From a virus, in the IMG/VR virus record IMGVR_UViG_3300042566_000997, positions 1-51,020 of that record: a DNA stretch of 51,020 bases; one strand, given 5' to 3'. Position numbers and translations under genes: made by a program. Shown here in pieces: positions 20,433 to 27,930 of this stretch (positions are counted from its first letter, which is position 1; every line of letters starts with the position of its first letter). Under the pieces are notes generated by a model. The model did no database searches and had not been told where the DNA came from. It saw only the letters and a list, made by a program, of their open reading frames with translations.

Positions 20433-21140
20433 TCAGTCCACCACGAATCCGGTGGTATCTTTCTTGGCTTTGCCCTTGGCATACAGGGCTACGACAACCC
20501 CTTGGGGGTCAAGGTGGCGGATGTCTGTGTCATCCCCATCCACTACGGGCATTCCCATGAAGGTGGTCGGTATCTTGTTCCGATGACGGAACACTACAGC
20601 AATGCGCATCCCATCGGCCATGGCTCTGTCAACAAAGGGCTTGTATTCAGGGACGCCGCTGTAGCTGAAGGTCAGGTCATAGTTGGATGGTACGGTACGG
20701 CCCACAATTTTCGTGTAGTCGTAGAACTGTACATATGGGAAGGCAGACATGATGTTCGGGTAGTGCATCCCATCCACATCCACAGGGATGGTTTCCCATC
20801 TGATGTCTGATGTCCCGTTAAGCCTGACAAGTGGGGTAGCCCCTGTCTTCTCAGCCTTGCGGATGGCACGGCGCACATCATCCACTACAGTGGACATGAA
20901 CGGCTTGCGTTCGGCATAGAACAGTTCGGTCTTTCGCTTCCGTGCAAGCTGGACGTTGCTGAAAGCACCACGGCCTGCTGTATTCAGACAGCCCTCATGG
21001 CACTTGGCTACGTCTGCCATAGGGCATACGTTCCCAACCCCTGCAAACTTCCAAGGAAGCATGTACAGGATGGCGGTGGTGAATCCTTTCTTCTGACCTT
21101 TGACGGTCTTTGCGTTGGTATCGATGCCGAGCAGTTTCAT
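20433..21140 (-). CDS. Gp88-like cysteine-cluster protein
   Basis: 235 residues. The N-terminal part reads MLPWKFAGVGNVCPMADVAK then CHEGCLNTAGRGAF, with C39, C47 and C51 arranged as in the mycobacteriophage 'gene product 88' family (CP-x(6-7)-C-x(3)-C-x(3)-AGRG). It is followed by basic helices (KRKTELFYAERKPFM) and an alpha/beta core (PLVRLNGTSDIRWETIP). The family role is unknown; the cysteine cluster suggests metal binding, and the core recalls radical-SAM-like barrels. The start codon lies in a second CATCTTTAGATG palindrome (21138-21149), with a 19-bp motif 15 bases further upstream. Confidence 0.7.
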   Translation of the reverse strand: MKLLGIDTNAKTVKGQKKGFTTAILYMLPWKFAGVGNVCPMADVAKCHEGCLNTAGRGAFSNVQLARKRKTELFYAERKPFMSTVVDDVRRAIRKAEKTGATPLVRLNGTSDIRWETIPVDVDGMHYPNIMSAFPYVQFYDYTKIVGRTVPSNYDLTFSYSGVPEYKPFVDRAMADGMRIAVVFRHRNKIPTTFMGMPVVDGDDTDIRHLDPQGVVVALYAKGKAKKDTTGFVVD

Positions 21141-21183
21141 CTTTAGATGGGGGTGTTAGTTGATTTTCCACTAAGCGAACTTC

Positions 21184-21438
21184 CTAAAGGAAGGCCACAC
21201 GGAAGCCGAACTCTCCACGGACGATGAACGACTCCACTCCATGCCTATCACAGACGTGGACAAGGGATCGCAATTCATCGAGATAGAGATCGTACCTTTC
21301 GGAGATCTCCACATAGCATGCCCCTACGATAGGGTATTCGTCTCCGCCGTCGCAGAGCATGTATCCCCTATGTCCATGCTTACGGATGAGTGTCTCACCA
21401 AACTGTGCTGCTGCATTGAAAGGCTTGCGTTGTTCCAT
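21184..21438 (-). CDS. hypothetical protein (84 aa)
   Basis: ATG 21438 (MEQRKPFNAAAQFGETLIRK). Alpha/beta protein with VGACYVEISERYDLYLDELR and a final beta strand FGFRVAFL. It has its own promoter box TATCTTTG at 21472-21479. The stop region overlaps the palindrome TTCCTAAAGGAA (21181-21192). Function unknown. Confidence 0.6.
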   Translation of the reverse strand: MEQRKPFNAAAQFGETLIRKHGHRGYMLCDGGDEYPIVGACYVEISERYDLYLDELRSLVHVCDRHGVESFIVRGEFGFRVAFL

Positions 21439-21471
21439 GTTAACGGTGGGTGTTTCTGTTTGACGGCGATG

Positions 21472-21479
21472 CAAAGATA
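21472..21479 (-). promoter_or_regulatory. -7 box TATCTTTG
   Basis: Leftward TAnnTTTG box 33 bases before ATG 21438. Confidence 0.45.
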
Positions 21480-21549
21480 CAACGCCAAAAGTTAACTTCC
21501 AAATTTATTTTTACAGTACGTAGTACTGGGGGGCTTAGTTGATTATCCA

Positions 21550-21825
21550 CTAACGGCATCCCTGATGGATTGCCGTACCCTTCAGATGGCGGGTCATTGC
21601 ACCGTCTGATCGGGATGTGCTGCTCATCCCAATGGACACTACGGATGTGTTCGTCTCCGCCCAGCGTCCACAGACAACGCACGTTCCCCTCCAAATTTGT
21701 CTGAACGTGGAGCCAAAGGGAGCCTTTGCGGCTACCCTGTCCCATCGTAGCATGTGGCCCCTAAGGGCTGCGGTTTCGTTCGCTTCGTCACGCAAGGTGC
21801 GCTTCTTTATAGTGTACTCGCTCAT
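21550..21825 (-). CDS. small Cys-knuckle protein (91 aa)
   Basis: MSEYTIKKRTLRDEANETAA is basic and helical; the middle has GTCVVCGRWAETNTS with one CxxC knuckle and the C-terminus has HQGC, which could complete a zinc site. Its stop codon TAG is part of the 19-bp motif at 21535-21553. The coding DNA carries short palindromes, e.g. GCCCCTAAGGGC at 21757-21768. Confidence 0.55.
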   Translation of the reverse strand: MSEYTIKKRTLRDEANETAALRGHMLRWDRVAAKAPFGSTFRQIWRGTCVVCGRWAETNTSVVSIGMSSTSRSDGAMTRHLKGTAIHQGCR

Positions 21826-22202
21826 AGTCGTAAGTGTTTGAGTGTCAGGCAGTTACAGATGTTGATGCATGCATCGCTCTAAAGAGCGGGGGTGGTGGTG
21901 CTTAGTTGATAATCTACTAAGCGACCTATCCCTAAAGGGATACTGTACGTAATTGGTGGTTCGTTGGCTCCATGCGCTACGCGCTTGTCCATGGGCCACA
22001 CCTTCAGTAAGCAAAGAACAATCGCACCCCTCCCTAATGGATAATCCACTAAGGATACACTACTACGTAGTGAGCAGTTAAGCCCTTCGCTGTTCGCTGA
22101 GGCCGCTACTACGTAGGTATGTGATGGGGCTGTAGGCTACCCTACAAACGGCTAAAGCCCGCCCCCCTAAGGGAGCGGGCCGTGAGCCGAAGGCCGTGAG
22201 TA
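21826..22202. other. non-coding segment dense in palindromes
   Basis: No gene seen. It holds two copies of the 19-bp motif and perfect palindromes GATGCATGCATC (21864-21875), CGCTCTAAAGAGCG (21875-21888), ATCCCTAAAGGGAT (21928-21941), and ACTACGTAGT (22062-22071). Further TACGTA-centred repeats lie near 21944 and 22110. The adjoining terminator hairpin is at 22157-22180. Confidence 0.7.
22157..22180 (-). terminator. hairpin after the 184-aa gene, probable terminator
   Basis: GCCCGC ... GCGGGC with an inner CCC-CTAA-GGG, followed leftward by TTTAG. Strong stem but short U-run, so termination may be partial. Confidence 0.5.
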
Positions 22203-22757
22203 TTACGCCGTGAGCACGGAACCTTTGGTTCGCATGTCGAGATTCGCAGCTTCTTTGCTACGATACTTCTCAACTTGCAAAGCAACGATCTCGAGTTCCT
22301 TCGCAGAAAGCTTCTTAAGAAGCTGTAGTGCGGTCTGTAGGTTAGACAACGCACTGGCCGCACCGGCTGCGGAAAGTTCACCGGACGTCGTTACTACTTT
22401 AGTAGTAGTGGCGTTAGTTGATTTTCCACTAACCGCCGTACCCCCTTTGGGGGTAGATTTTTTCTTCTTGCCCTTGTCCTTACGCTCACCCCGCTGGCTA
22501 TAGCCAGCTTCACGGAGGAGGTGGTTCAACAACCAATCGGCCTGAAGATACCCGCAGTCCCTAAGGGACTTCCCACATGTCTTCACGGCTTTGATGATTT
22601 CATCATCAGACGCACCGATCCCTTTCAGGGATGCAATCCCTTTGGTGATCACCGTAGTGGCTTTGGCGGTGAATTGAGCCTGTAGCTTGTCGCCGACCGT
22701 GCTCAGCTGGTCGTTCATGCTCTTGGTCACATCTGCTACGCTTGCTTGCTTGTTCAT
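22203..22757 (-). CDS. hypothetical protein (184 aa) with palindrome-studded coding DNA
   Basis: ATG 22757 (MNKQASVADVTKSMNDQLST). N-terminal helical half, GIGASDDEIIKAVKTCGKSL, a very basic centre (RGERKDKGKKKKSTPKGGTA), a Thr-rich stretch, and a C-terminal helix pair (LQTALQLLKKLSAKELEIVA). The basic middle suggests nucleic-acid binding. The coding DNA contains at least seven perfect palindromes, including the 16-mers AGCTTCTTAAGAAGCT (22309-22324) and GCTGGCTATAGCCAGC (22493-22508), and one copy of the 19-bp motif. It is the first gene of the leftward block and has a TATATTTG promoter. No family recognised. Confidence 0.65.
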   Translation of the reverse strand: MNKQASVADVTKSMNDQLSTVGDKLQAQFTAKATTVITKGIASLKGIGASDDEIIKAVKTCGKSLRDCGYLQADWLLNHLLREAGYSQRGERKDKGKKKKSTPKGGTAVSGKSTNATTTKVVTTSGELSAAGAASALSNLQTALQLLKKLSAKELEIVALQVEKYRSKEAANLDMRTKGSVLTA

Positions 22758-22795
22758 GGGAGAGGATTTTTGGCCGCCATTCGTTCGACGGTCTG

Positions 22796-22827
22796 CAAAT
22801 ATATGGGGCAAAAAATATTGGATGCAA
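22796..22827 (-). promoter_or_regulatory. promoter TTG-N21-TATATTTG
   Basis: Leftward TTG at 22825-22827 and TATATTTG at 22796-22803 with 21 bases between. About 38 bases upstream of ATG 22757; probably the main promoter entering the early block from the right. Confidence 0.55.
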
Positions 22828-22838
22828 GTTTTGTCTCA

Positions 22839-23131
22839 TGTTTTTATTATTTTCTTTTTAATGAAGTTAAAAAGAAATTAATAAAAAGGCGCGTGCAGCG
22901 AGAGCATGACAGGCACACATATGTATGCACGTGTGCGTGTAAGTTCGGCAGCTGGTTGTTGGATTGTCAAGTGAAAGTTATGAACACTTATAGTGTTCAA
23001 GAGATGTTATGAACACTGATTTTTTGACGAAAAAGCTGACAGAAACCTTGACGAAAAAGCTGACAAAGTGGGTCGGGGTCGCACTGCATGATGCGCTGGG
23101 CGCCTAAGGGTGCGCTCACATGCGCTTAGGC
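22839..23131. other. candidate replication origin or operator region
   Basis: An A/T-only-rich stretch (about 22839-22888) is followed by repeats: GTTATGAACACT at 22977-22988 and 23006-23017, the inverted repeat GAACACT-tat-AGTGTTC at 22982-22998, and TTGACGAAAAAGCTGACA at 23024-23041 and 23048-23065. Then come GC-rich inverted repeats GCCTAAG/CTTAGGC at 23102-23108 and 23125-23131. No gene found. An A/T-rich segment next to iterons is typical of origins; an operator cluster is the alternative. Confidence 0.45.
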
Positions 23132-23524
23132 ATGCGCTCGGGTCCCTTTTGTGCAGGCGCGTCTGCGCAGGCGAAACCAAACTTCAGTTGCAACAACCCC
23201 GGGGGTATATTTCGCATAATAGGTCCCCAACCTACCGATTGTTCCGTTCCACGGATTTTGGGCCACGGGGGGATATATAGGGTAACCCCCGAACGTCCAA
23301 AATGATTCCCCGGCTTCTCCTAGCCTCATCAGGCTATTCCCACCGTGGCCCTGTCAAACAAACCACCACAAATGCTTGACACCCCATAGGGTCCCCTATT
23401 CTTGCCACCACAAGCTCGTTCTAAGCGACTTTCTCTGTCTGTGTGGTGGTATGGGTAGTTAAGGGTGGAGATAGTGTCTTAAATCGAAGAAAAATAGGTA
23501 TGGGGGTTGAAATGTAGGTATACA
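23132..23524. other. non-coding stretch, weak signals only
   Basis: No credible gene. It contains short C/G runs (near 23198, 23266 and 23284), the palindrome ATAGGG-tc-CCCTAT at 23386-23399, and repeated accaccaca-type trinucleotides. Nothing can be assigned. Confidence 0.5.
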
Positions 23525-23532
23525 TATATTTG
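23525..23532 (+). promoter_or_regulatory. -7 box TATATTTG
   Basis: Rightward TAnnTTTG box 4 bases before ATG 23537. A TTG occurs upstream at 23507-23509 with a short 15-base spacer. Confidence 0.6.
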
Positions 23533-23536
23533 TACC

Positions 23537-23767
23537 ATGAATAACAGGTTGACACGCAGGAGGGAGTCGCTGTACTCCGCGGAAGAGCTTGCCAAGGAGC
23601 TTGGGGTGAGCAAAGAAGACGTTGAGGGGCTTGAGGCTAGCTTCCTTTCAAGGATTCAGAAAGACTACCTGAAGCTGCTCAATTACGAGATAGGATTCTA
23701 CCCCCACAGGAAGAAGAGGCAGAAGAAGATCGCCAACGGGGAAGTGGTAATTGATGGACGGTGTTGA
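23537..23767 (+). CDS. small HTH-like protein (76 aa), possible regulator
   Basis: ATG 23537 (MNNRLTRRRESLYSAEELAK). Residues 14-36, SAEELAKELGVSKEDVEGLE, look like a helix-turn-helix (hydrophobic spacing and the G-V-S turn). The C-terminal part is very basic (YPHRKKRQKKIANGE). It lies alone on the rightward strand between the origin-like repeats and the tandem repeats, with its own promoter and probably a leaderless mRNA, a typical place for a phage regulator. Regulation itself is inferred. Confidence 0.6.
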   Translation: MNNRLTRRRESLYSAEELAKELGVSKEDVEGLEASFLSRIQKDYLKLLNYEIGFYPHRKKRQKKIANGEVVIDGRC

Positions 23768-23912
23768 AAACTTTTGTTCGCGGCTCTTCAAATGTTATTT
23801 CATCTCTCTTATAGTATAGTATATATATACTAAGTAAGTATATACTAGGTAGGTATTTATTAAGTAGGTATAATCTTCTAGTGGTGGAAACTTTTTGAGT
23901 GGAACCCTCTAC

Positions 23913-24190
23913 ATCCCGCGTGGCTCTAAGAAAGTAGGATGTTGCTTGATTTTGCTTTTGGAATGTGCAAACGGCTGCAAGCCCCGTGGCTCTAGTAAGG
24001 TAGGCGTTTTTGGAAGAGCAAAAAAAGCAAACCAAAAGCAAAACGAAAGCAAAGTCTTTCTTCGTGGCATAAAAGAAGGGTAATCTTGCGGTTTTGCTTT
24101 TGAAATGTGCAAACGGCTGTAGCCCGCGTGGCTCTAGCAAGGTACGTGTTTTTGGAAAAGCAAAAAAAGCAAAACGAAAGCAAAATAAAG
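23913..24190. repeat. imperfect tandem repeats, about 2.5 copies of a 100-140 bp unit
   Basis: Unit: ttttgcttttgRaatgtgcaaacggctg... then cgtggctcta..aaggta, gtttttgga, and a run of 'agcaaa' elements. Full copies start at 23950 and 24092; a partial copy with CCCGCGTGGCTCTA lies at about 23918. The 'agcaaaa' tail is expanded in copy 2. Frames through it encode repetitive Phe/Leu/Arg-rich text, so I regard it as non-coding. Function unknown. Confidence 0.75.
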
Positions 24191-24229
24191 CAAAATAAAG
24201 CAAACGCGTTTTACTAAGGGCATTAACAT

Positions 24230-24255
24230 AAAAAAGGGGTGGTATTACCCACCCC
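24230..24255 (-). terminator. intrinsic terminator of the 85-aa gene
   Basis: Leftward GGGGTGG, 6-base loop, CCACCCC (24255-24236), then TTTTTT (24235-24230). Ends transcription of the coiled-coil gene. Confidence 0.8.
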
Positions 24256-24279
24256 AATTCTATTTGTATGGAGAGTAAC

Positions 24280-24537
24280 TTACCCCTTAACAATCTCCGT
24301 TGACTGGGATAGTTCACTCAGCTTACGGAAGATGGTGGCGAAGTCTGAGTCGTTCTCGCTGGACTGTTCTTTGAGTTCTTGGATGGACTGCTCAACCTTG
24401 GCCATACGAGCCTCTAGCTGGTCCATGAATCCTACTAGCTTCTCTACGCTTTCTGCAAGTGGCTGGACGTAGTTTTCAATGTATGACTCGGCGGTGGTCA
24501 CCCGGTCGTTCATCTCGATGAGCTTGTCTTCTGTCAT
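24280..24537 (-). CDS. short coiled-coil protein (85 aa)
   Basis: MTEDKLIEMNDRVTTAESYI through VGFMDQLEARMAKVEQSIQE is a continuous heptad coiled coil; a second, shorter one follows (FATIFRKLSELSQSTEIVKG). It has its own promoter box TATCTTTG (24553-24560) and terminator, so it is a single-gene unit divergent from the late genes. Function unknown. Confidence 0.7.
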   Translation of the reverse strand: MTEDKLIEMNDRVTTAESYIENYVQPLAESVEKLVGFMDQLEARMAKVEQSIQELKEQSSENDSDFATIFRKLSELSQSTEIVKG

Positions 24538-24552
24538 TGCGTGTTGTTTTCA

Positions 24553-24560
24553 CAAAGATA
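24553..24560 (-). promoter_or_regulatory. -7 box TATCTTTG
   Basis: Leftward box 15 bases before ATG 24537, in the divergent gap to the late genes. Confidence 0.5.
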
Positions 24561-24601
24561 CAAGGAAATTAGAAGTAAAACTTTTTGAGAATGGTGTGCG
24601 A

Positions 24602-24784
24602 ATGAGCGAATATCGCATAGCTTTACCCACTGAGGGTCAGAGGATTAGTGACGTAGGAGAGCTACGGACGGGTTTTGCTTGTACCTCAGTAAACACCTTT
24701 GACTTCTCTTCCATTGTGGAAGACACGACTATATTTGTATCCTTTGAGGCACAGGGCTCTTGGTGGCTATACTGCAACAACTGA
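24602..24784 (+). CDS. small protein upstream of tail fibre (60 aa)
   Basis: ATG 24602 (MSEYRIALPTEGQRISDVGE), a beta-rich protein ending FVSFEAQGSWWLYCNN. It ends 3 bases before the fibre gene start and is the first late gene; probably a minor virion or fibre-associated protein. No motif known. Confidence 0.6.
   Translation: MSEYRIALPTEGQRISDVGELRTGFACTSVNTFDFSSIVEDTTIFVSFEAQGSWWLYCNN
24730..24737 (+). promoter_or_regulatory. -7 box TATATTTG upstream of tail fibre gene
   Basis: Rightward TAnnTTTG box inside the small upstream gene, 50 bases before ATG 24788. Confidence 0.4.
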
Positions 24785-24787
24785 CCA

Positions 24788-26422
24788 ATGGACGTATACG
24801 TCGAAAGCGACAAGGTTAGAATAGTCAGCGCGGGTAACATCGTTACCGTGGCTGGCGCTGACATCCGTCGCGTATGGCAGGAGTTCCAGCCGAACGTCAA
24901 CTTCAATGGTGGGCTTTACACGGTGTACGTCACCGACACCAACGCCAACACCTTCCCCATCCCCCTTGACAGCGTCACCAACCAAAGGTTCTGGACCAAT
25001 AACTTCCAAGGGGCTGTGGAGGCGGTCAAGGACATCTCTGCCATCGCAGGGGTTCTCCCATTTGGTGGCATAACAGCACTTACCGGTGACGTTACCGCCG
25101 GTCCCGGCACGGGGACTCAGCCCGCCACGCTGGCCAACACGTCCGTTACCCCGGGGAGCTACACGAACACCAACATCACCGTTGACTCCAAGGGCAGGGT
25201 AACCGCAGCGGCCAATGGAACGGGTGGAGGGGTTGTGTCTGTCACCGCCACGGCTCCTATTGCGGCAACAAGCGGTGCAAACCCGGTCATTACCCACTTC
25301 AACTCTGGTGTAAGCCCGGGTGTATACACAAATGCAAACATTACCGTTGATGTCAAGGGTCATGTTACGCTGGCATCCAATGGAACGGCATCGTCTGGTG
25401 ACGTTGTTGGCCCAGCATCGGCAACAGACAACGCCATAACTAGGTACAACCTCACCACGGGCAAGCTGATCCAGAACAGTACAGTTCTGCTGGACGACAA
25501 CGGCAAGCTGGGTCAGGTTGACGCGATAGATTTCAATACCACCCCGGTCACGGCAATAGCTGCAAAGAGGTTGCAGTGGAGTGACGCAGAGGGTTCCTTG
25601 CAGCTTGGGCTAAAGGGCGGGAACGTCCACTCGCACATTAGCGAGGATCTGTTCTTGTACGGCTACAACAACAGCGGTAGCCCGATGACCAAGGGGCAGG
25701 TGGTGAGGATCAACGGGTCAAGTGGCGTCCGTCCGGTTGTGTCGCTGGCGCAGGCGGACTCAGACCCCAACAGCGCAGAGACGGTGGGCGTGGTGGCCGA
25801 GACAATTGCTAACAACTCTCAGGGGCTTATTCAGGTGCTTGGCATTATGACCAACCTGAACACCAACTCATTCAATGAGGGAGATGTGCTATACCTGTCC
25901 CCGACCGTGGCAGGTCAGTTGGTGAACACAAAGCCAGTGGCCCCCGACCACTTGGTCCGCGTGGCCTATTGTGTAAAGAAGTCAGGGGGAGCCGGTGAGA
26001 TCTACATCTCTCCCCTCAACGGGTTTGAGCTGAATGAGCTGCATGACGTACTCATCACCACCCCAGCGACCAACACCTGTGGCCTGTACTGGAACACTGG
26101 GACCAGCGTGTGGGAGAACCTGACGCCAGCCAATGCCAGAACAGCCCTTGACGTAAGCAAGAAGATACTACAGGTTGGCTCCCTGACGCTTACCACCGCA
26201 GGGTGGTCGCTTGTCGGCGGACTATACGAGCAGGACTTGGCAGAGGCCAACATCACAGCCACTTCCATTGTGGATGTTATTCCAGACAACGCTGATATAG
26301 CTACTGTCATCGCCGCTGGAATCCTGCCGAGGACGGACAGCGCAGCAGGCAGCGTCAAGGTGTACTCCCAGAACCTGCCAACCGCCAACATTGGCGTGAC
26401 CATTAACATCAGCAACCTATGA
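24788..26422 (+). CDS. tail fibre protein
   Basis: 544 residues. After a mixed N-terminal part (about 1-90), two related repeats occur: [20 protein letters not shown] ... [20 protein letters not shown] and [20 protein letters not shown]. These '[21 protein letters not shown]' repeats are typical of phage tail fibres and spikes. A region with [20 protein letters not shown] resembles the intramolecular fibre shaft, and the rest is beta-rich. It is followed at once by the Gly-rich adhesin, overlapping at 26419-26422. Likely the fibre shaft or baseplate-side fibre. Confidence 0.8.
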   Translation: MDVYVESDKVRIVSAGNIVTVAGADIRRVWQEFQPNVNFNGGLYTVYVTDTNANTFPIPLDSVTNQRFWTNNFQGAVEAVKDISAIAGVLPFGGITALTGDVTAGPGTGTQPATLANTSVTPGSYTNTNITVDSKGRVTAAANGTGGGVVSVTATAPIAATSGANPVITHFNSGVSPGVYTNANITVDVKGHVTLASNGTASSGDVVGPASATDNAITRYNLTTGKLIQNSTVLLDDNGKLGQVDAIDFNTTPVTAIAAKRLQWSDAEGSLQLGLKGGNVHSHISEDLFLYGYNNSGSPMTKGQVVRINGSSGVRPVVSLAQADSDPNSAETVGVVAETIANNSQGLIQVLGIMTNLNTNSFNEGDVLYLSPTVAGQLVNTKPVAPDHLVRVAYCVKKSGGAGEIYISPLNGFELNELHDVLITTPATNTCGLYWNTGTSVWENLTPANARTALDVSKKILQVGSLTLTTAGWSLVGGLYEQDLAEANITATSIVDVIPDNADIATVIAAGILPRTDSAAGSVKVYSQNLPTANIGVTINISNL

Positions 26423-27372
26423 GCGTAGGCTCTTTTGCGGTCCCACTTATTGGCTCCCCCGCTAACACGCTGCGTGAGTATACAGCTAGCGACACTTGGA
26501 ACAAGCCAACCAACAATAAATTCGTCGGTGCGTTCGTCGTGTGCGTGGGTGCTGGCGCTGGCGGTGCGTGTGGTGACCTTCGCACAGGGATAACGGTGCC
26601 TGCGACGGGCGGGGCAGGAGGCGGTGGCGGATGGGTGGTATGGGACTTTATTACTGCCGCGTCGCTGGGCGGCACAGAGGCTGTGACGGTGCCTGCCGGA
26701 GGGGCAGGGCAGGCAGGGCGTAACACTGTTGGAGCAGGTATCGCAGGAGCCAACGGAGGCGATGCATCGTTTGGCGCACACGTTGTCGCATTAGGTGGAC
26801 GAGGAGGCAATGGCACTGAAGTTGGACGTGACATAACAGGCTGCACGCCACGCAAAGGGTCGAACATCCTGCCCGGACATCCGTCGATGCGTATTGGCAA
26901 CATTAGTAATACCGGGGGCTTCTACTGGCCTACAAGTGGCGTGCCTTCATATGCCGCAAGCGGAAGCCGCGCTCTTGGTGGCGCACCCGGAGGCAACGGA
27001 GGAAGGCGTGACGCACCAAGCGGCACGGCTGGTCCGGGTATCGCTGGCGGTGGCGTGTGGAACGGCACCACTCTGACAGGTGGTGGGGCCTTGGGTACGG
27101 CTACCAACAATGGGGGCAACGGCACAGGCAACATCGTGCTGACGCTACTATCGTCGCATGGCCTGACAACAACCAATGGCGCGGGCGGTGGCGGCGGTGG
27201 CGGTGGTGGAGGGAGTGCAGTCGCTGTGGCTGGCAACGGCGGTAATGGTGCTATCTCCGCAGGAGGCGGTGGAGGAGGCGGTGGAACGGATACCGTCGGC
27301 GATGGCATAAGCGGCGATGGCGGCAACGGCGGTGCGGGCATAGTGTACGTTTACGAGATTTACAAAATCTAA
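26419..27372 (+). CDS. glycine-rich receptor-binding fibre protein
   Basis: 317 residues. The N-terminal 60 residues ([20 protein letters not shown], then [20 protein letters not shown]) form a beta domain whose last strand ends in GAGAGG. The rest is rich in Gly runs, e.g. GGAGGGGGW and a run of ten Gly near residue 253, separated by short variable loops. This is the pattern of polyglycine-II adhesins such as Salmonella phage S16 gp38, where the loops between glycine runs contact the receptor. ATGA overlap with the fibre gene suggests the adhesin caps it. Length is similar to S16 gp38 (about 260). Confidence 0.75.
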   Translation: MSVGSFAVPLIGSPANTLREYTASDTWNKPTNNKFVGAFVVCVGAGAGGACGDLRTGITVPATGGAGGGGGWVVWDFITAASLGGTEAVTVPAGGAGQAGRNTVGAGIAGANGGDASFGAHVVALGGRGGNGTEVGRDITGCTPRKGSNILPGHPSMRIGNISNTGGFYWPTSGVPSYAASGSRALGGAPGGNGGRRDAPSGTAGPGIAGGGVWNGTTLTGGGALGTATNNGGNGTGNIVLTLLSSHGLTTTNGAGGGGGGGGGGSAVAVAGNGGNGAISAGGGGGGGGTDTVGDGISGDGGNGGAGIVYVYEIYKI

Positions 27373-27376
27373 AGGC

Positions 27377-27601
27377 ATGGCACGATACGCAATAATCAAA
27401 TCGGGATACGTCCTCAACGTGGTGGAGTGGGATCCGGTGGCGGCTCCAGACTGGACCTATCCGTTCACACATGATTCGGTCGTGCTGGATGCCAACGGCA
27501 ACGCGGGCATCGGCGACTGGTATGAGACTGCGGAAGACATCTTCTATCGACCCATCAATGCACAGCCGCCCGACTGGCCGGACGAATTAAAATCCGAATA
27601 A
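27377..27601 (+). CDS. small fibre-associated protein (74 aa)
   Basis: MARYAIIKSGYVLNVVEWDP is the typical start of short proteins encoded right after phage fibre genes (MARYAII..G.V.NVVEWD), with GIGDWYE further on. It may be a fibre assembly or tip protein. Confidence 0.65.
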   Translation: MARYAIIKSGYVLNVVEWDPVAAPDWTYPFTHDSVVLDANGNAGIGDWYETAEDIFYRPINAQPPDWPDELKSE

Positions 27602-27604
27602 CCA

Positions 27605-27928
27605 ATGGCAGACCAAGTAAACCTCCGCAAGGAACACAAGAACCCAAAAGGTGGTCTATCCGCCGCCGGTCGGGCCAAGTACAACAAGGAGACGGGAAGC
27701 AACCTCAAGGCACCCGTCAAGGGCGCACCTTCGTCCCCCGAGCAGATGAAGCGCAAGGGTTCATTCTTGGTAAGGATGGGCTCCGCCGCTGGCCCCCTGA
27801 TGAAGGATGGCAAGAAGACGCGACTGAAGCTATCTTTGGAGGCGTGGGGCCACAGCGGGGACAAAGCCTCGGCAGTTGCCAAGGGCCGCAGGATGCTTGC
27901 ACGATACAAGGGTAAAAACAAAGACTGA
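27605..27928 (+). CDS. small basic protein (107 aa), DUF6321-like
   Basis: MADQVNLRKEHKNPKGGLSA, then GRAKYNKETGSNLKAPV, SFLVRMGSAAGPL and AWGHSGDKASAVAKGRRML. The NPKGGLSAAGRAKYNKETGSNLKAPV block and the G-x-A-x-A-x-A-x-G end are recurring features of small, highly basic phage proteins placed near structural genes, which I recall as DUF6321. Basic composition suggests DNA or capsid association. Confidence 0.65.
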   Translation: MADQVNLRKEHKNPKGGLSAAGRAKYNKETGSNLKAPVKGAPSSPEQMKRKGSFLVRMGSAAGPLMKDGKKTRLKLSLEAWGHSGDKASAVAKGRRMLARYKGKNKD

Positions 27929-27930
27929 CC

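Larger units (their letters stand above)
19907..22432. repeat. array of eight 19-bp near-palindromes containing a DnaA-box-like 9-mer
   Basis: Consensus TTAGTTGATTATCCACTAA, an inverted repeat with one mismatch about a central base. Copies: 19907-19925, 20140-20158, 20411-20429, 21156-21174, 21535-21553, 21902-21920, 22034-22052 (diverged) and 22414-22432. All have the same orientation. The first six lie between genes, four of them 6-16 bases before a start codon; they also supply the stop codons of the genes ending at 20155 and 21550. The copy at 22414 is inside a coding region. The segment TTATCCACT differs from the DnaA box TTATCCACA by one base. Possible roles: origin or operator sites, or recombination linkers. 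Confidence 0.85.

Noticed and set aside
23679-24317. Open frame of 212 codons on the - strand through the tandem repeats
   Set aside because: Translates repeated DNA into the same Phe/Leu/Arg-rich phrases in different frames and crosses a terminator; more likely chance openness.
26002-26781. Open frame on the - strand opposite the fibre and adhesin genes
   Set aside because: Pro/Ala/Ser/Cys low-complexity translation of the complement of glycine codons; no signals.
24788-27372. Diversity-generating retroelement linked to the fibre genes
   Set aside because: No reverse transcriptase gene or template/variable repeat pair was found in the window.
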